Positions 1 through 7,614 of a DNA stretch of 16,287 nt are shown here, piece by piece. Source of the DNA: Methanobrevibacter sp. (GTDB lineage Archaea; Methanobacteriota; Methanobacteria; Methanobacteriales; Methanobacteriaceae); contig JAUNXD010000010.1 of NCBI GenBank assembly GCA_030539985.1, positions 1-16,287 of the forward strand. The letters run 5' to 3'. The position numbers were made by a program, and so were the translations under genes. How positions within the stretch are numbered: position 1 is the first letter of the stretch; each line of letters opens with the position of its first letter. A model generated the notes under the pieces. The model was not told where the DNA came from. It did no database searches and was given only the letters and a program-made list of their open reading frames with translations.

Positions 1-120
1 GTGAATATTTGTGTATTGTGTCAGGATTTTCTTCCTCTTTAGCTAATTTTTTTAAGTCTTCGTCAATTGGAATTTCAATTCCTCCCAATCATCTATAGTT
101 AAATTTTTAGTAATGGTTAC
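1..120 (-). pseudogene. possible broken or partial coding region at the left edge
   Basis: Two minus-strand frames look protein-like and meet around positions 80-90. One is open from 120 to 52 and reads VTITKNLTIDDWEE before drifting into less convincing sequence. The other is open from 88 through the left edge and reads GGIEIPIDEDLKKLAKEEEN; just upstream in that frame is a TGA (91-89) followed by a TTG (88-86). Joining the first part of one frame to the second part of the other would give one acidic polypeptide, as expected if a single-base indel broke a gene. The alternative is an intact gene starting at the TTG, but there is no ribosome binding site ahead of it. I do not recognise the family, and the fragment is too short to judge. 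Confidence 0.25.
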
Positions 121-135
121 TTAAAAAGATATTGC

Positions 136-627
136 CTAGTGAAATTTTTTCTCTTGTTTTAATTTCTCGTAATGGTCAATATCCCTATATTTAAATGTTT
201 TTGCAGGATGGCCTCCGGCTATTGCATATTTTTCAATGTCCTTGACTACAACGCTTCCTGCCTGTATTATTGCCCCTTCGCCAATCTTTACTCCTGGAAG
301 TATTGTCACTCTGTTTCCAAGCCACACGTTGTCTTCAATAACAACGTCCTTTGAGATTATTGTGTCATCATAGGGGATTGCATTGCCTTTGTCGTAATTG
401 TGGATGCTTGTGATTATCATGCATTCGATGCCGGAATGGAAATTGTCGCCAATAATTACATTGCCGTTTCCTTGGATTTTCATTCCATTAAAATTAACAT
501 TATCTCCTAAAACAGTATTTGGTGTAACGTAGCTTTCACCATTTACCTTGAAGTTGTTTCCATAGATTTTTGCAACTTTTTGACATCTATGTTGGTAAAA
601 CTTTTTCTTGATGTTGTCAAAAATCAT
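136..627 (-). CDS. hexapeptide-repeat (left-handed beta-helix) acyltransferase
   Basis: A 163-residue protein built almost wholly of hexapeptide repeats (about residues 30-145), the left-handed beta-helix fold of the serine/maltose/xenobiotic acetyltransferase superfamily. Members move an acetyl group from acetyl-CoA to a sugar or amino-sugar hydroxyl or amine. His76 in SIHNYDKG sits where the family has its catalytic histidine, and the closing AGGHPAK (138-143) is the usual coil before the C-terminal helix and helps bind CoA. It follows the zinc-ribbon/NERD gene after 19 bases and lies downstream of two glycosyltransferases on the same strand, so O-acetylation of a surface glycan is the likely job; that is inferred from context. 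I start it at the ATG at 627. The frame stays open to 705, but that extension lies inside the upstream gene and does not resemble the family. No clear ribosome binding site is seen. The exact acceptor is unknown. Confidence 0.85.
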   Translation of the reverse strand: MIFDNIKKKFYQHRCQKVAKIYGNNFKVNGESYVTPNTVLGDNVNFNGMKIQGNGNVIIGDNFHSGIECMIITSIHNYDKGNAIPYDDTIISKDVVIEDNVWLGNRVTILPGVKIGEGAIIQAGSVVVKDIEKYAIAGGHPAKTFKYRDIDHYEKLKQEKKFH

Positions 628-646
628 GATATCTAAAAAAAAGAAA

Positions 647-2182
647 TTAAATTTCTGCAGAACAGTCTGCAGAATATTTACTGAGTAAAACAGCACATTT
701 GTCAATTGTTTCCTGATCTAGTTTGATAGTACTGGTTTTAATCTGATTTAATAACTCTTCAATGAATAAATCTTCATCGGTTAAAGGCATATTAATTACG
801 ACAACCTCATTATTAATAAAACCTACCAATGGTTCAACAAAGCAATTTTTAATGTTATTCTCATTTAAGAAGTTGATTAAATCTTCACCTAATGACAGTG
901 CTTTTTGTTTTATCTTATTGTCTTGTGAAAATTTAGCCTGTTTGGTTGTATATCTAAATCTTCTTTCAGTTCCATAACTTGGAATCTCTTCAATTTTGTC
1001 TTCATCCTTTTCACTAGCACCAATCATGTTTAAATTTTCATTTTCTGATTCTAGCCTAAGTTTAGGATTGTATTTTTGGGATAATAATGCATAGATTCCG
1101 GTAGGACCTACAACCAAATGGTTTATACCTGAAGGTGCTGTTGGAGTTTTGACATTGTAGAAAACGTAGAATTCATTTGAGAGGGTTAATAAATGTTCTC
1201 TGATAATTCTTGTTCTTTCTTCAGTTTGTTTAACGTCTCTTGTCTTGTAGATTCCGAAACATAAAAGAATTACACCAATGAACAATGCAACAATGCCTAT
1301 TCCACTATTAATGGCAAGTATTTCAATAATACTTACTAGGAAAATAAATCCGCCAATAATTAGGATGGTAGTGTTTGCATCTAAATTATTTATGTCGAAA
1401 CCTTCATTGTCCAACTCTTTAAGTGAAGTTTCATTTGGTATTACTTCATCACTTTCAGGTTCTCTCATACTCAATTTACCAAATAATCCATTAGACCCTT
1501 TATCGTTTTCTGTTTTCGGATAATATTCATTCATACTTTTAAAGAATTCGTTTTTAATAAACTCTTTTAGGATATTATAATCATTAGTATTAGGAATTGC
1601 AAATTCTTTACCGAATTTTGATAAAACAGCTGCTGGAATGGTAGTTCTTGCAGTTTTGGTAGTCAGTTCTTCTTCTATGAGTTCCTGTTCTTTCATTTCA
1701 TCATCTGCAATTTGGAGCATACGTTCTTCAGAGAAGAAGTTTCCAATTTTGTCAGTAATTGATTTAAAAGAGCGTTCAGGTTCTTCATCTGTCAATTCTT
1801 CAGATGTTGGTTTTTTAGCATCGGAATTTTGCTTGATGGTTTCGATTTCTTTTTTCCTGTCTTCAAGATATTTGTCTAATTCTTTGTTCATGTCATCGTC
1901 TAAATATCTTAAGGAACCTCCACAACTGTCACATTCGTAATCAAGTATGCTATCGCTACTTTTGATTTTATATTTCAATCCACAATCTTCGCATTGGACG
2001 ATATATGAATTGTCATATTTGAATGTATCAATGAATGGTGAATTTTGTTTGTTATCACCATCTGAATAATCTTCCAAGTATTCTAAGTCCCCCGCACATG
2101 AAGAACACTCAAATGTAGTGATGTCGTCATCATCATCGAGTTGGTATTTTGCACCACAGTTCTTACAGCATACAACTTTCAT
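647..2182 (-). CDS. membrane protein with two zinc ribbons and a degenerate NERD domain
   Basis: A 511-residue protein of unknown function. Two N-terminal zinc ribbons are visible: C6xxC9 with C26xxC29, and C64xxC67 with C84xxC87, both in the pattern CxxCGxKY...(F/Y)ECxSC. Residues 100-270 are charged, rich in Glu and Lys, and probably helical or disordered. Two closely spaced membrane helices follow (about 272-290 and 293-311). Residues 325-480 resemble the NERD (nuclease-related) domain: GINHLVVGPTGIYALLSQK (352-370) matches the core usually written as G-x-I-D-H-(I/V)-V-V-G-P-x-G-(I/V)-(F/Y)-x-(I/V)-E-(T/S)-K, and a second core follows at 449-465 (VEPLVGFINNEVVVINM). The usual metal-binding Asp and Glu are Asn354 and Ser368 here, so nuclease activity is probably lost. 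A strong AAGAGGAT ribosome binding site (2194-2187) supports the start. The gene lies between a GT4 enzyme and an acyltransferase, with no obvious functional link to either. The domain assignments are from sequence memory, not a profile search. Confidence 0.75.
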   Translation of the reverse strand: MKVVCCKNCGAKYQLDDDDDITTFECSSCAGDLEYLEDYSDGDNKQNSPFIDTFKYDNSYIVQCEDCGLKYKIKSSDSILDYECDSCGGSLRYLDDDMNKELDKYLEDRKKEIETIKQNSDAKKPTSEELTDEEPERSFKSITDKIGNFFSEERMLQIADDEMKEQELIEEELTTKTARTTIPAAVLSKFGKEFAIPNTNDYNILKEFIKNEFFKSMNEYYPKTENDKGSNGLFGKLSMREPESDEVIPNETSLKELDNEGFDINNLDANTTILIIGGFIFLVSIIEILAINSGIGIVALFIGVILLCFGIYKTRDVKQTEERTRIIREHLLTLSNEFYVFYNVKTPTAPSGINHLVVGPTGIYALLSQKYNPKLRLESENENLNMIGASEKDEDKIEEIPSYGTERRFRYTTKQAKFSQDNKIKQKALSLGEDLINFLNENNIKNCFVEPLVGFINNEVVVINMPLTDEDLFIEELLNQIKTSTIKLDQETIDKCAVLLSKYSADCSAEI

Positions 2183-2227
2183 TATTATCCTCTTAAAATT
2201 GCTTTATGTTATTATTTTTTTATTTTT

Positions 2228-2238
2228 TTTATTATATA
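2228..2238 (-). promoter_or_regulatory. TATA-like box ahead of the zinc-ribbon/NERD gene
   Basis: The minus strand reads CATATATAATA in the 61-base gap after the GT4 stop codon. It lies about 45-55 bases upstream of the ATG at 2182, with the ribosome binding site between them. This suggests the zinc-ribbon/NERD gene can be transcribed separately from the glycosyltransferases. The gap is very AT-rich, so a chance match is possible. Confidence 0.35.
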
Positions 2239-2243
2239 TGTTT

Positions 2244-3416
2244 CTAATATTCAAGAATAATTTTTTCATAAATGCATTCGATTTGTTTTGAAACTTTATT
2301 CCAGTCATATTTGTTCTCGATAAGTTCTCTTCCATTTTTTCCAAATGTTTCACATAATGTTTCATTTTTTAACAATGTTTTAATGCATTCAGACAGGTCT
2401 TTTTCGTTGAATTCGCAAACAAGGCCTACATTGTCCTTAACCCATGTCTGTATATGGTTGTTTTCTGTCAGGACTAAAGGCTTGCCGCATGCCATTGCCT
2501 CAAGCCCGCTTGTTGTAAATGATTCGTATCTTGACGGCATGACAAACATGTCGCAGTCAACCAGGGCTTCGATTTTCGCTTCACCTGTCAAAACTCCAGG
2601 AAATATGACTTTATCAGTTAATCCATATTCCTCAATCAATTCGTCGAGATTCTCCCTAAAACCGTAATCGCCGCCGACAATGGCTAGTTTCACATTGTCA
2701 TTTGAAACTCGATTGAAGCTTTTGATTAATAGGTCAAGACCCTTTATTTTATGGATTCTTCCCAAAAACAGAATCAGCTTGTCAGTATCGTTTAAATTAT
2801 ATTTTGATTTGAACTTGCCTTTGGAGGGTAATGTCTGGTATTCGTCAAGGTTTATTCCCAATGGCACTATTTCAATCTTATCCTCTCGAACGCCCATCTT
2901 TAAATATTGTTCCTTTTCAACTTCGGTCAGTGCAAAAACCCGTGATGCGTCATGCAGTATGTCAAATCCCCAAAACTTATCAAAGATTTCCTTCAGTTTT
3001 TCCTTCTGGAAAAATGGAAGCACAGATCCGTGGGCCTGCAGGACATAGGGGATATTGTTTTTTTGAGCGTATCTGTGTGTTGCAATGGCCAGGGAATGTC
3101 TGTGTTCATGGATGTGGATAATGTCAAACTTATCGATTGTTTTTTTAAGATAACTGATTAGACTGACTGGAGTGTCAATCGTTAACTTGTTTTTAATGCC
3201 GTTTGAAACATTTTTAAAATAGAACACCTTGATGCCGTCAACATCCACATTATAATTATTTTCAAATTTCAATCGTTCGCTGCAGTTGTCCGTCGTGTAG
3301 ACGCTGACATTATGACAGGCTTCAACCTGCTTTTTTGCAATCTGGTAAGATGCATTCACCACCCCTCCATGTGAAAAACAGGGAGCAAATGATGGAACAA
3401 CATGTAGAATATTCAT
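2244..3416 (-). CDS. GT4 family glycosyltransferase (GT-B fold)
   Basis: A 390-residue cytoplasmic retaining glycosyltransferase of family GT4, which transfers a sugar from a nucleotide-sugar donor. The N-terminal domain starts MNILHVVPSFAP, with the acceptor-side glycine loop HGG shortly after and a mid-domain HGS (about 129-131). The C-terminal donor domain has GRIHKIKGLDLL, supplying the Arg (220) and Lys (225) that contact the donor phosphates, and the family EX7E motif in ESFTTSGLEAM (Glu298, Glu306). Length is normal. I chose the ATG at 3416, which leaves one base after the stop codon of the upstream GT-C gene. An in-frame ATG at 3434 would overlap that gene by 17 bases and add a basic tail not typical of the family; neither has a strong ribosome binding site. 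The tight junction implies co-transcription and probably translational coupling with the GT-C enzyme. Donor and acceptor cannot be read from the sequence. Confidence 0.9.
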   Translation of the reverse strand: MNILHVVPSFAPCFSHGGVVNASYQIAKKQVEACHNVSVYTTDNCSERLKFENNYNVDVDGIKVFYFKNVSNGIKNKLTIDTPVSLISYLKKTIDKFDIIHIHEHRHSLAIATHRYAQKNNIPYVLQAHGSVLPFFQKEKLKEIFDKFWGFDILHDASRVFALTEVEKEQYLKMGVREDKIEIVPLGINLDEYQTLPSKGKFKSKYNLNDTDKLILFLGRIHKIKGLDLLIKSFNRVSNDNVKLAIVGGDYGFRENLDELIEEYGLTDKVIFPGVLTGEAKIEALVDCDMFVMPSRYESFTTSGLEAMACGKPLVLTENNHIQTWVKDNVGLVCEFNEKDLSECIKTLLKNETLCETFGKNGRELIENKYDWNKVSKQIECIYEKIILEY

Positions 3417-3417
3417 T

Positions 3418-4992
3418 TTAAACACTTTTTTCATATATATGGACGTTATTGATATTTTTTATTTCAGTATAGTTTTTAACGTGGGTCAGCACTTTATTTG
3501 AGATATAATAGGTTACATTGCTTTCATCGACTATGTCCTCATCGTTACTTGATATTGGTAAAAGATTTCCTCCAAGCCACCAATTGTAGGCCCTTACGTT
3601 ATATACTCCAATGGAAAGGTTTTCATAATCAGGATAGGTTTCAATAATATAATCCGAAACCTCTTCGATTGTTTTATATTCGTTATTCGGCTCGATTGTG
3701 AATGTGAATGTGAATGCCTGAACAACAAATAGCACAATCAATATTAAAGGCAGAATGTTTCTGTTGATTTTAACATGGCTGTTGATGGTATCGACTGAAA
3801 GCAAAACAAAGTAAATCACCGCTGGAAATATTGGCAGAATGTACCTGTTGACCTTTATGTTATAATAGCTTAAGAAAATCAGGTTTGAAAATATCCATGC
3901 AAGCATGAAGCATTCCTTTTTATTGTCGCTGTCTTTACCCATAAAGTAAAGGCCTCCCAAAACAAGGAGGGTTGTTACTATTGCGCTGATTCGGGTAAAG
4001 CTTACAGCGGAAAATATAAAAAACACTATAGGAATAATATCTTTTCTTTCCAATTTTCGTCTGTGGTCATATATCCAAATTGCCATTCCGATGATTGCCA
4101 GTCCCATGACTGCCCATGAAAGAGGGGTTGAATTTTCCAAAATCGGATTTCCGTCAATCACTGTATGTGAATTTGAAATGAAATTAAGCAGGTTCTCCAC
4201 ATAGTAGGATACATTTGTATTGTATGCTGGGTCAATTTCAGTGCCCTGTGCTCCGCTGATTCCTTCAGATATTTGAGAACTGGCTGCAAAATGGCCGTTT
4301 CCCATTATCAAAAGCGGTCCGATTGTTATTATCATCAGGATTATTCCAATTATTATTCCCTTTTTGATTTCCTTAAAATCATCAGATTCTATTTTAAATC
4401 CTTTTTTATAAATGTAATAAAGTGCAAATGCAGGAAACGTCAGCAATACTGTATATCTTGTAAACACTCCAAGAACCATAAAGATTATTGCATATCTATA
4501 AAATTTCGGATTGTCCTCAATGGCCATAACCGTGAACAGTGCCGTCCAGATTATCATTGACACGGCAGGAATGTCCAGGCTTCCGTTTGCAAGCCAAATC
4601 AGGTAAAGTGATAGTGAAGAGTATATTATGGTGCCGGTAAGGCTTAAAGTTTCATCAAAATATCTTCTAAATAAAAGATAAAGCCCTATGTTTCCGAATA
4701 TTGCAAAGGCTCCAGTTACAATGTTGATTGCGAGTTTATCAACGAAACCCAATCTGAAAAACAATGATGTCAAAAAGCATATTAGTGGGGATAAATATAT
4801 GGTTCCTGTTGAGCGTATGTTTGTTCCAGTGTAGTAAAGTGCATTCAACAGATATACATAAACGTCAGAACAGTATATTCCAAAATTCAAGTTAAATGCA
4901 ATGTAATAACTGGTCAGAACAAAACTCAATATTGTAATTATAATCAGGAAATGACGGTCCCTTTTATTCAAATCAAAATCTTTCAACATCAT
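3418..4992 (-). CDS. multi-spanning GT-C glycosyltransferase (PMT/ArnT-like)
   Basis: A 524-residue integral membrane protein with roughly 11-13 hydrophobic helices and a short hydrophilic C-terminal domain (about 430-524). It has the layout of GT-C enzymes of the GT39/ArnT type, which take a sugar from a polyprenyl-phosphate donor and transfer it on the outer face of the membrane. The first external loop holds the expected acidic residue in YCSDVYVYLL (Asp43), and WLANGSLD (133-140) is a second conserved stretch. It is homologous over its whole length to the divergently transcribed gene starting at 5081; both end in a YYIS...(V/I)xIY segment. Two ATGs lie in tandem at 4992 and 4989, with no ribosome binding site ahead of either, so the mRNA may be leaderless. 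The donor and acceptor are unknown. Confidence 0.85.
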   Translation of the reverse strand: MMLKDFDLNKRDRHFLIIITILSFVLTSYYIAFNLNFGIYCSDVYVYLLNALYYTGTNIRSTGTIYLSPLICFLTSLFFRLGFVDKLAINIVTGAFAIFGNIGLYLLFRRYFDETLSLTGTIIYSSLSLYLIWLANGSLDIPAVSMIIWTALFTVMAIEDNPKFYRYAIIFMVLGVFTRYTVLLTFPAFALYYIYKKGFKIESDDFKEIKKGIIIGIILMIITIGPLLIMGNGHFAASSQISEGISGAQGTEIDPAYNTNVSYYVENLLNFISNSHTVIDGNPILENSTPLSWAVMGLAIIGMAIWIYDHRRKLERKDIIPIVFFIFSAVSFTRISAIVTTLLVLGGLYFMGKDSDNKKECFMLAWIFSNLIFLSYYNIKVNRYILPIFPAVIYFVLLSVDTINSHVKINRNILPLILIVLFVVQAFTFTFTIEPNNEYKTIEEVSDYIIETYPDYENLSIGVYNVRAYNWWLGGNLLPISSNDEDIVDESNVTYYISNKVLTHVKNYTEIKNINNVHIYEKSV

Positions 4993-5080
4993 ACTATTAT
5001 TTGTATTTTAATTAATAATAGTTTTTCAAAAACATTAAATTACACTTATATGATATAGTATTACTAAAGAGGGATTTGGT
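4993..5080. promoter_or_regulatory. divergent promoter region between the two GT-C genes
   Basis: This 88-base AT-rich spacer must carry promoters for both flanking genes. On the plus strand CTTATATG (5045-5052) is a possible TATA box, followed by the ribosome binding site GAGGGA (5069-5074), 6 bases before the TTG start. On the minus strand only AT-rich sequence is seen and no ribosome binding site, which fits a leaderless message for the 4992 gene. Confidence 0.4.
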
Positions 5081-6775
5081 TTGTTTGATTTAAATAAAAA
5101 ATTGGAAAATAAGTTGACGATAATTGCCGTCGCTGTTGTCGCATTCATAATTACGTTCAGCATAATTTATCAGAATTCCACTCATTATATACTGGGAAAT
5201 GATTACAGAGATGTGTTTTTTTATCTTATTGAATCCTTAAGGATGTCAGGGGTTGAAATTGGAGGATATGCTTATGTAAACTATTTGCCACCTTTCATTC
5301 CATTTTTAACTTCGATTTTATTCAGAATGGGTTTTGTATCAATATCAAGCATATTCGTCACATCAGGCATTTTCTTTTTCATAGGCATTATGGGTTTGTT
5401 CTATTTGCTTAGATTGAGATTCAATAACTTTTATGCATTTTTCGGATCTTTCTTGTATGCAACATTATTCATCAACCTTAAATGGGTGGCTAATGGAACA
5501 TTGGATCTTGCATTTGTTGCGCTGATGATTTGGGCATTGTATTTCTTCATTCAGGCAATGGAGAAAAATCAGAAATATTTTTATATAGCATTTCCATTGG
5601 CGGTTTTAAGCTTCTTTACGAAATATACCGGGGCGATAATCGTCGGTGTAATGATTTTATACTTTATGAGCAGAACAAATATTGCAAGCAACATTAGAAG
5701 ATGCTATAAGAATTTATTTGGTGGAATTCTTGCAGGGGTTTTGACTTCAATTCCCTTTTTCGCATATTTCCTTATCAACAAGATTCCGTTGGGATTTCTA
5801 AACCAGGCATCTGAAGTCGCATCCGAAAATTCCCTTACAGCCACTCATGCAGGGCAGCTGGTTGGAAATGACCTGTTTTTTTATATCAATTTTATCCGTT
5901 ATGACATATCATCCAATCATGTTTTGACCGGTTGGATAATATTGGCTGTGGCCATAATCGGAATCATTGTAATAGTTTACATGTTTTCAAAGACTTTCAG
6001 AAACTCCTATTTAAAGATTAAGGACACAAGTTCCAGCATCTATAAATGGAAGGTTCCCTCAAAGCTGATGTATGTATTGCTGGTTATCTCTATTGGAATG
6101 ATTATAATATCATTTTTCACGGCCAGTCTCATTTCATTTTTCTATTCAGAGGCACTGTTATTTTTTGGAATGTATCTTCTTGCATATGCACTGACAAAAA
6201 TCATTATAAACTATGAGGATGTGGATAATATATGGATGAGCACATATCCTTATCTTGCAATCAATATTGCCATGACAGGATTGTTCTTATCATATCTGAT
6301 ATTTTTCTCAGCACATTTAACCAAAACAAACAGATACTTCACTTCAATGGCGCCAGGATTCATATTTTTAGTTGTTTTTGCAGTTGAAATTTTGTTGAAC
6401 CGGATTAAGGGAATAGAAATCAAGAGATTCAACTTGAAATATCTGATTCCTATTTTCATGATGTTTTTAATGCTTTTTACATGCTACACATTCGTCACCC
6501 ATATCGATGATGATTCTGTTGCAATCAATGAACAGCAAGCAGCCGACTGGCTTAGCGAAAAAGATGGAATAGTGTTTTCCAATAGGGCTCCTGCCCAAAC
6601 ATGGTATCTTCAAAAAGAGGTCAAACCTCCAACTGGCCTTGGAAACGGCACCATATTAAATGATGAATTGGTTAATGGAAATGCATCGTATTATATTTCT
6701 TCGGGAGAGGCCGATTTAAATGATTATGTGATGGTTAAGGATTTCCATGACATAAAGATATATCAAAGAAGTTAG
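5081..6775 (+). CDS. multi-spanning GT-C glycosyltransferase, paralogue of the 3418-4992 gene
   Basis: A 564-residue membrane protein related to its divergent neighbour. Matching blocks include RDVFFYLIESL against SDVYVYLLNAL (Asp44 here, Asp43 there), PPFIPFLTSILFRMGFV against SPLICFLTSLFFRLGFV, WVANGTLD (135-142) against WLANGSLD, SFFTKYT against GVFTRYT, and the terminal YYIS...IKIY against YYIS...VHIY. It is about 40 residues longer, mainly from extra hydrophobic sequence around residues 330-400. The family is GT-C (GT39/ArnT type), using a lipid-phosphate-linked sugar at the outer membrane face. The start is TTG, supported by GAGGGA at the right distance and by good alignment with the paralogue; the next in-frame methionine would remove the first loop. 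Its stop overlaps the convergent prenyltransferase stop by 4 bases. Substrate is unknown. Confidence 0.85.
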   Translation: MFDLNKKLENKLTIIAVAVVAFIITFSIIYQNSTHYILGNDYRDVFFYLIESLRMSGVEIGGYAYVNYLPPFIPFLTSILFRMGFVSISSIFVTSGIFFFIGIMGLFYLLRLRFNNFYAFFGSFLYATLFINLKWVANGTLDLAFVALMIWALYFFIQAMEKNQKYFYIAFPLAVLSFFTKYTGAIIVGVMILYFMSRTNIASNIRRCYKNLFGGILAGVLTSIPFFAYFLINKIPLGFLNQASEVASENSLTATHAGQLVGNDLFFYINFIRYDISSNHVLTGWIILAVAIIGIIVIVYMFSKTFRNSYLKIKDTSSSIYKWKVPSKLMYVLLVISIGMIIISFFTASLISFFYSEALLFFGMYLLAYALTKIIINYEDVDNIWMSTYPYLAINIAMTGLFLSYLIFFSAHLTKTNRYFTSMAPGFIFLVVFAVEILLNRIKGIEIKRFNLKYLIPIFMMFLMLFTCYTFVTHIDDDSVAINEQQAADWLSEKDGIVFSNRAPAQTWYLQKEVKPPTGLGNGTILNDELVNGNASYYISSGEADLNDYVMVKDFHDIKIYQRS

Positions 6776-7614
6776 AATGATCCGATTGCAAATGCCACAA
6801 ATGCAATCAGCATTCCTATTTTTAAATATTTTGATGCCTTTGCGGCGGTCTTTTCATCCTGTGATTTGATGATTATGAAAGCGGAATACAAAAACAGCAG
6901 CACTGCAATGGCTATTATGACCAAATATAATATTCCGAAAATGTGATAGAAGTATAACAATGGGCATAATGTGCAGTCTGCGATAATCAGGACTGTTGCA
7001 ATCAAAGCAGGTATTTTGGGTCCGATCATGATGGGCAATGTTTTGGCGCCGTCTGATTTGTCGCCTTCAATATCCTCGATGTCCTTGATTATTTCACGAG
7101 CTGTGGTCATTACGAATGCAAAGAATCCTAAAAATATTGAAGTTGAAACGATGCTTGGATTGTTTATGCAGTATCCTCCAAAAACAAACCCGAAACCGGT
7201 CATGAATCCAACGGCCAGGTTTCCAATCAATGGTGTTGTTTTCAATTTGTATGCATATAAATACAGTATAACATCAGCAATCAGGACAATTCCAAATGGA
7301 ATCCAATTATTTGTTAAATAGCTGATTAGAAAACCGCACACGGTACCGGCTAAAAATAGGAAGTATCCGTAATTTCTGCCGTTTTTCAGTGAAATCCTAC
7401 CTGAAGGAATTGGCCTTTCAGGCTTGTTTATCAAGTCGATATTGTAATCGAAATAATCGTTGATGACATTTCCTGCGGCGGTTTCAAAAAACACTGTAAT
7501 CATTGCAAGTACAACTGGAATGCTTAGTGTTTTATCGATAAGTGCAACAAGTATAATTGATATTGCACCCATCAAAGCATTTCCAGGTCTTAAAATTTCA
7601 ATATATGGATTCAT
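6772..7614 (-). CDS. digeranylgeranylglyceryl phosphate synthase (UbiA family)
   Basis: A 280-residue polytopic prenyltransferase. The archaeal members transfer a geranylgeranyl group from geranylgeranyl diphosphate to 3-geranylgeranylglyceryl phosphate, forming the second ether bond of archaeal membrane lipids. Both aspartate motifs that bind the Mg-diphosphate are intact: N52DYFDYNID60 (Asp53, Asp56, Asp60), and REIIKDIEDIEGDKSDG, with Asp178, Asp181 and Asp185. The tract NKPERPIPSGR after the first motif is typical of the family. Length is normal and about nine hydrophobic helices are visible. Its ATG overlaps the stop codon of the GT4 gene upstream (ATGA, 7614-7611), indicating translational coupling, so the lipid step is made together with a glycosyltransferase. 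The assignment to the archaeal lipid enzyme rather than another UbiA member rests on organism and motif resemblance, and is likely. Confidence 0.88.
   Translation of the reverse strand: MNPYIEILRPGNALMGAISIILVALIDKTLSIPVVLAMITVFFETAAGNVINDYFDYNIDLINKPERPIPSGRISLKNGRNYGYFLFLAGTVCGFLISYLTNNWIPFGIVLIADVILYLYAYKLKTTPLIGNLAVGFMTGFGFVFGGYCINNPSIVSTSIFLGFFAFVMTTAREIIKDIEDIEGDKSDGAKTLPIMIGPKIPALIATVLIIADCTLCPLLYFYHIFGILYLVIIAIAVLLFLYSAFIIIKSQDEKTAAKASKYLKIGMLIAFVAFAIGSF

Noticed and set aside
628..705. N-terminal extension of the acyltransferase to 705
   Set aside because: The added 26 residues overlap the end of the upstream gene in another frame, and the family normally starts near the chosen methionine.
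2196..2243. T-rich stretch as a terminator
   Set aside because: The T-runs are on the plus strand while both flanking genes are on the minus strand, where the runs are A; it cannot terminate them.
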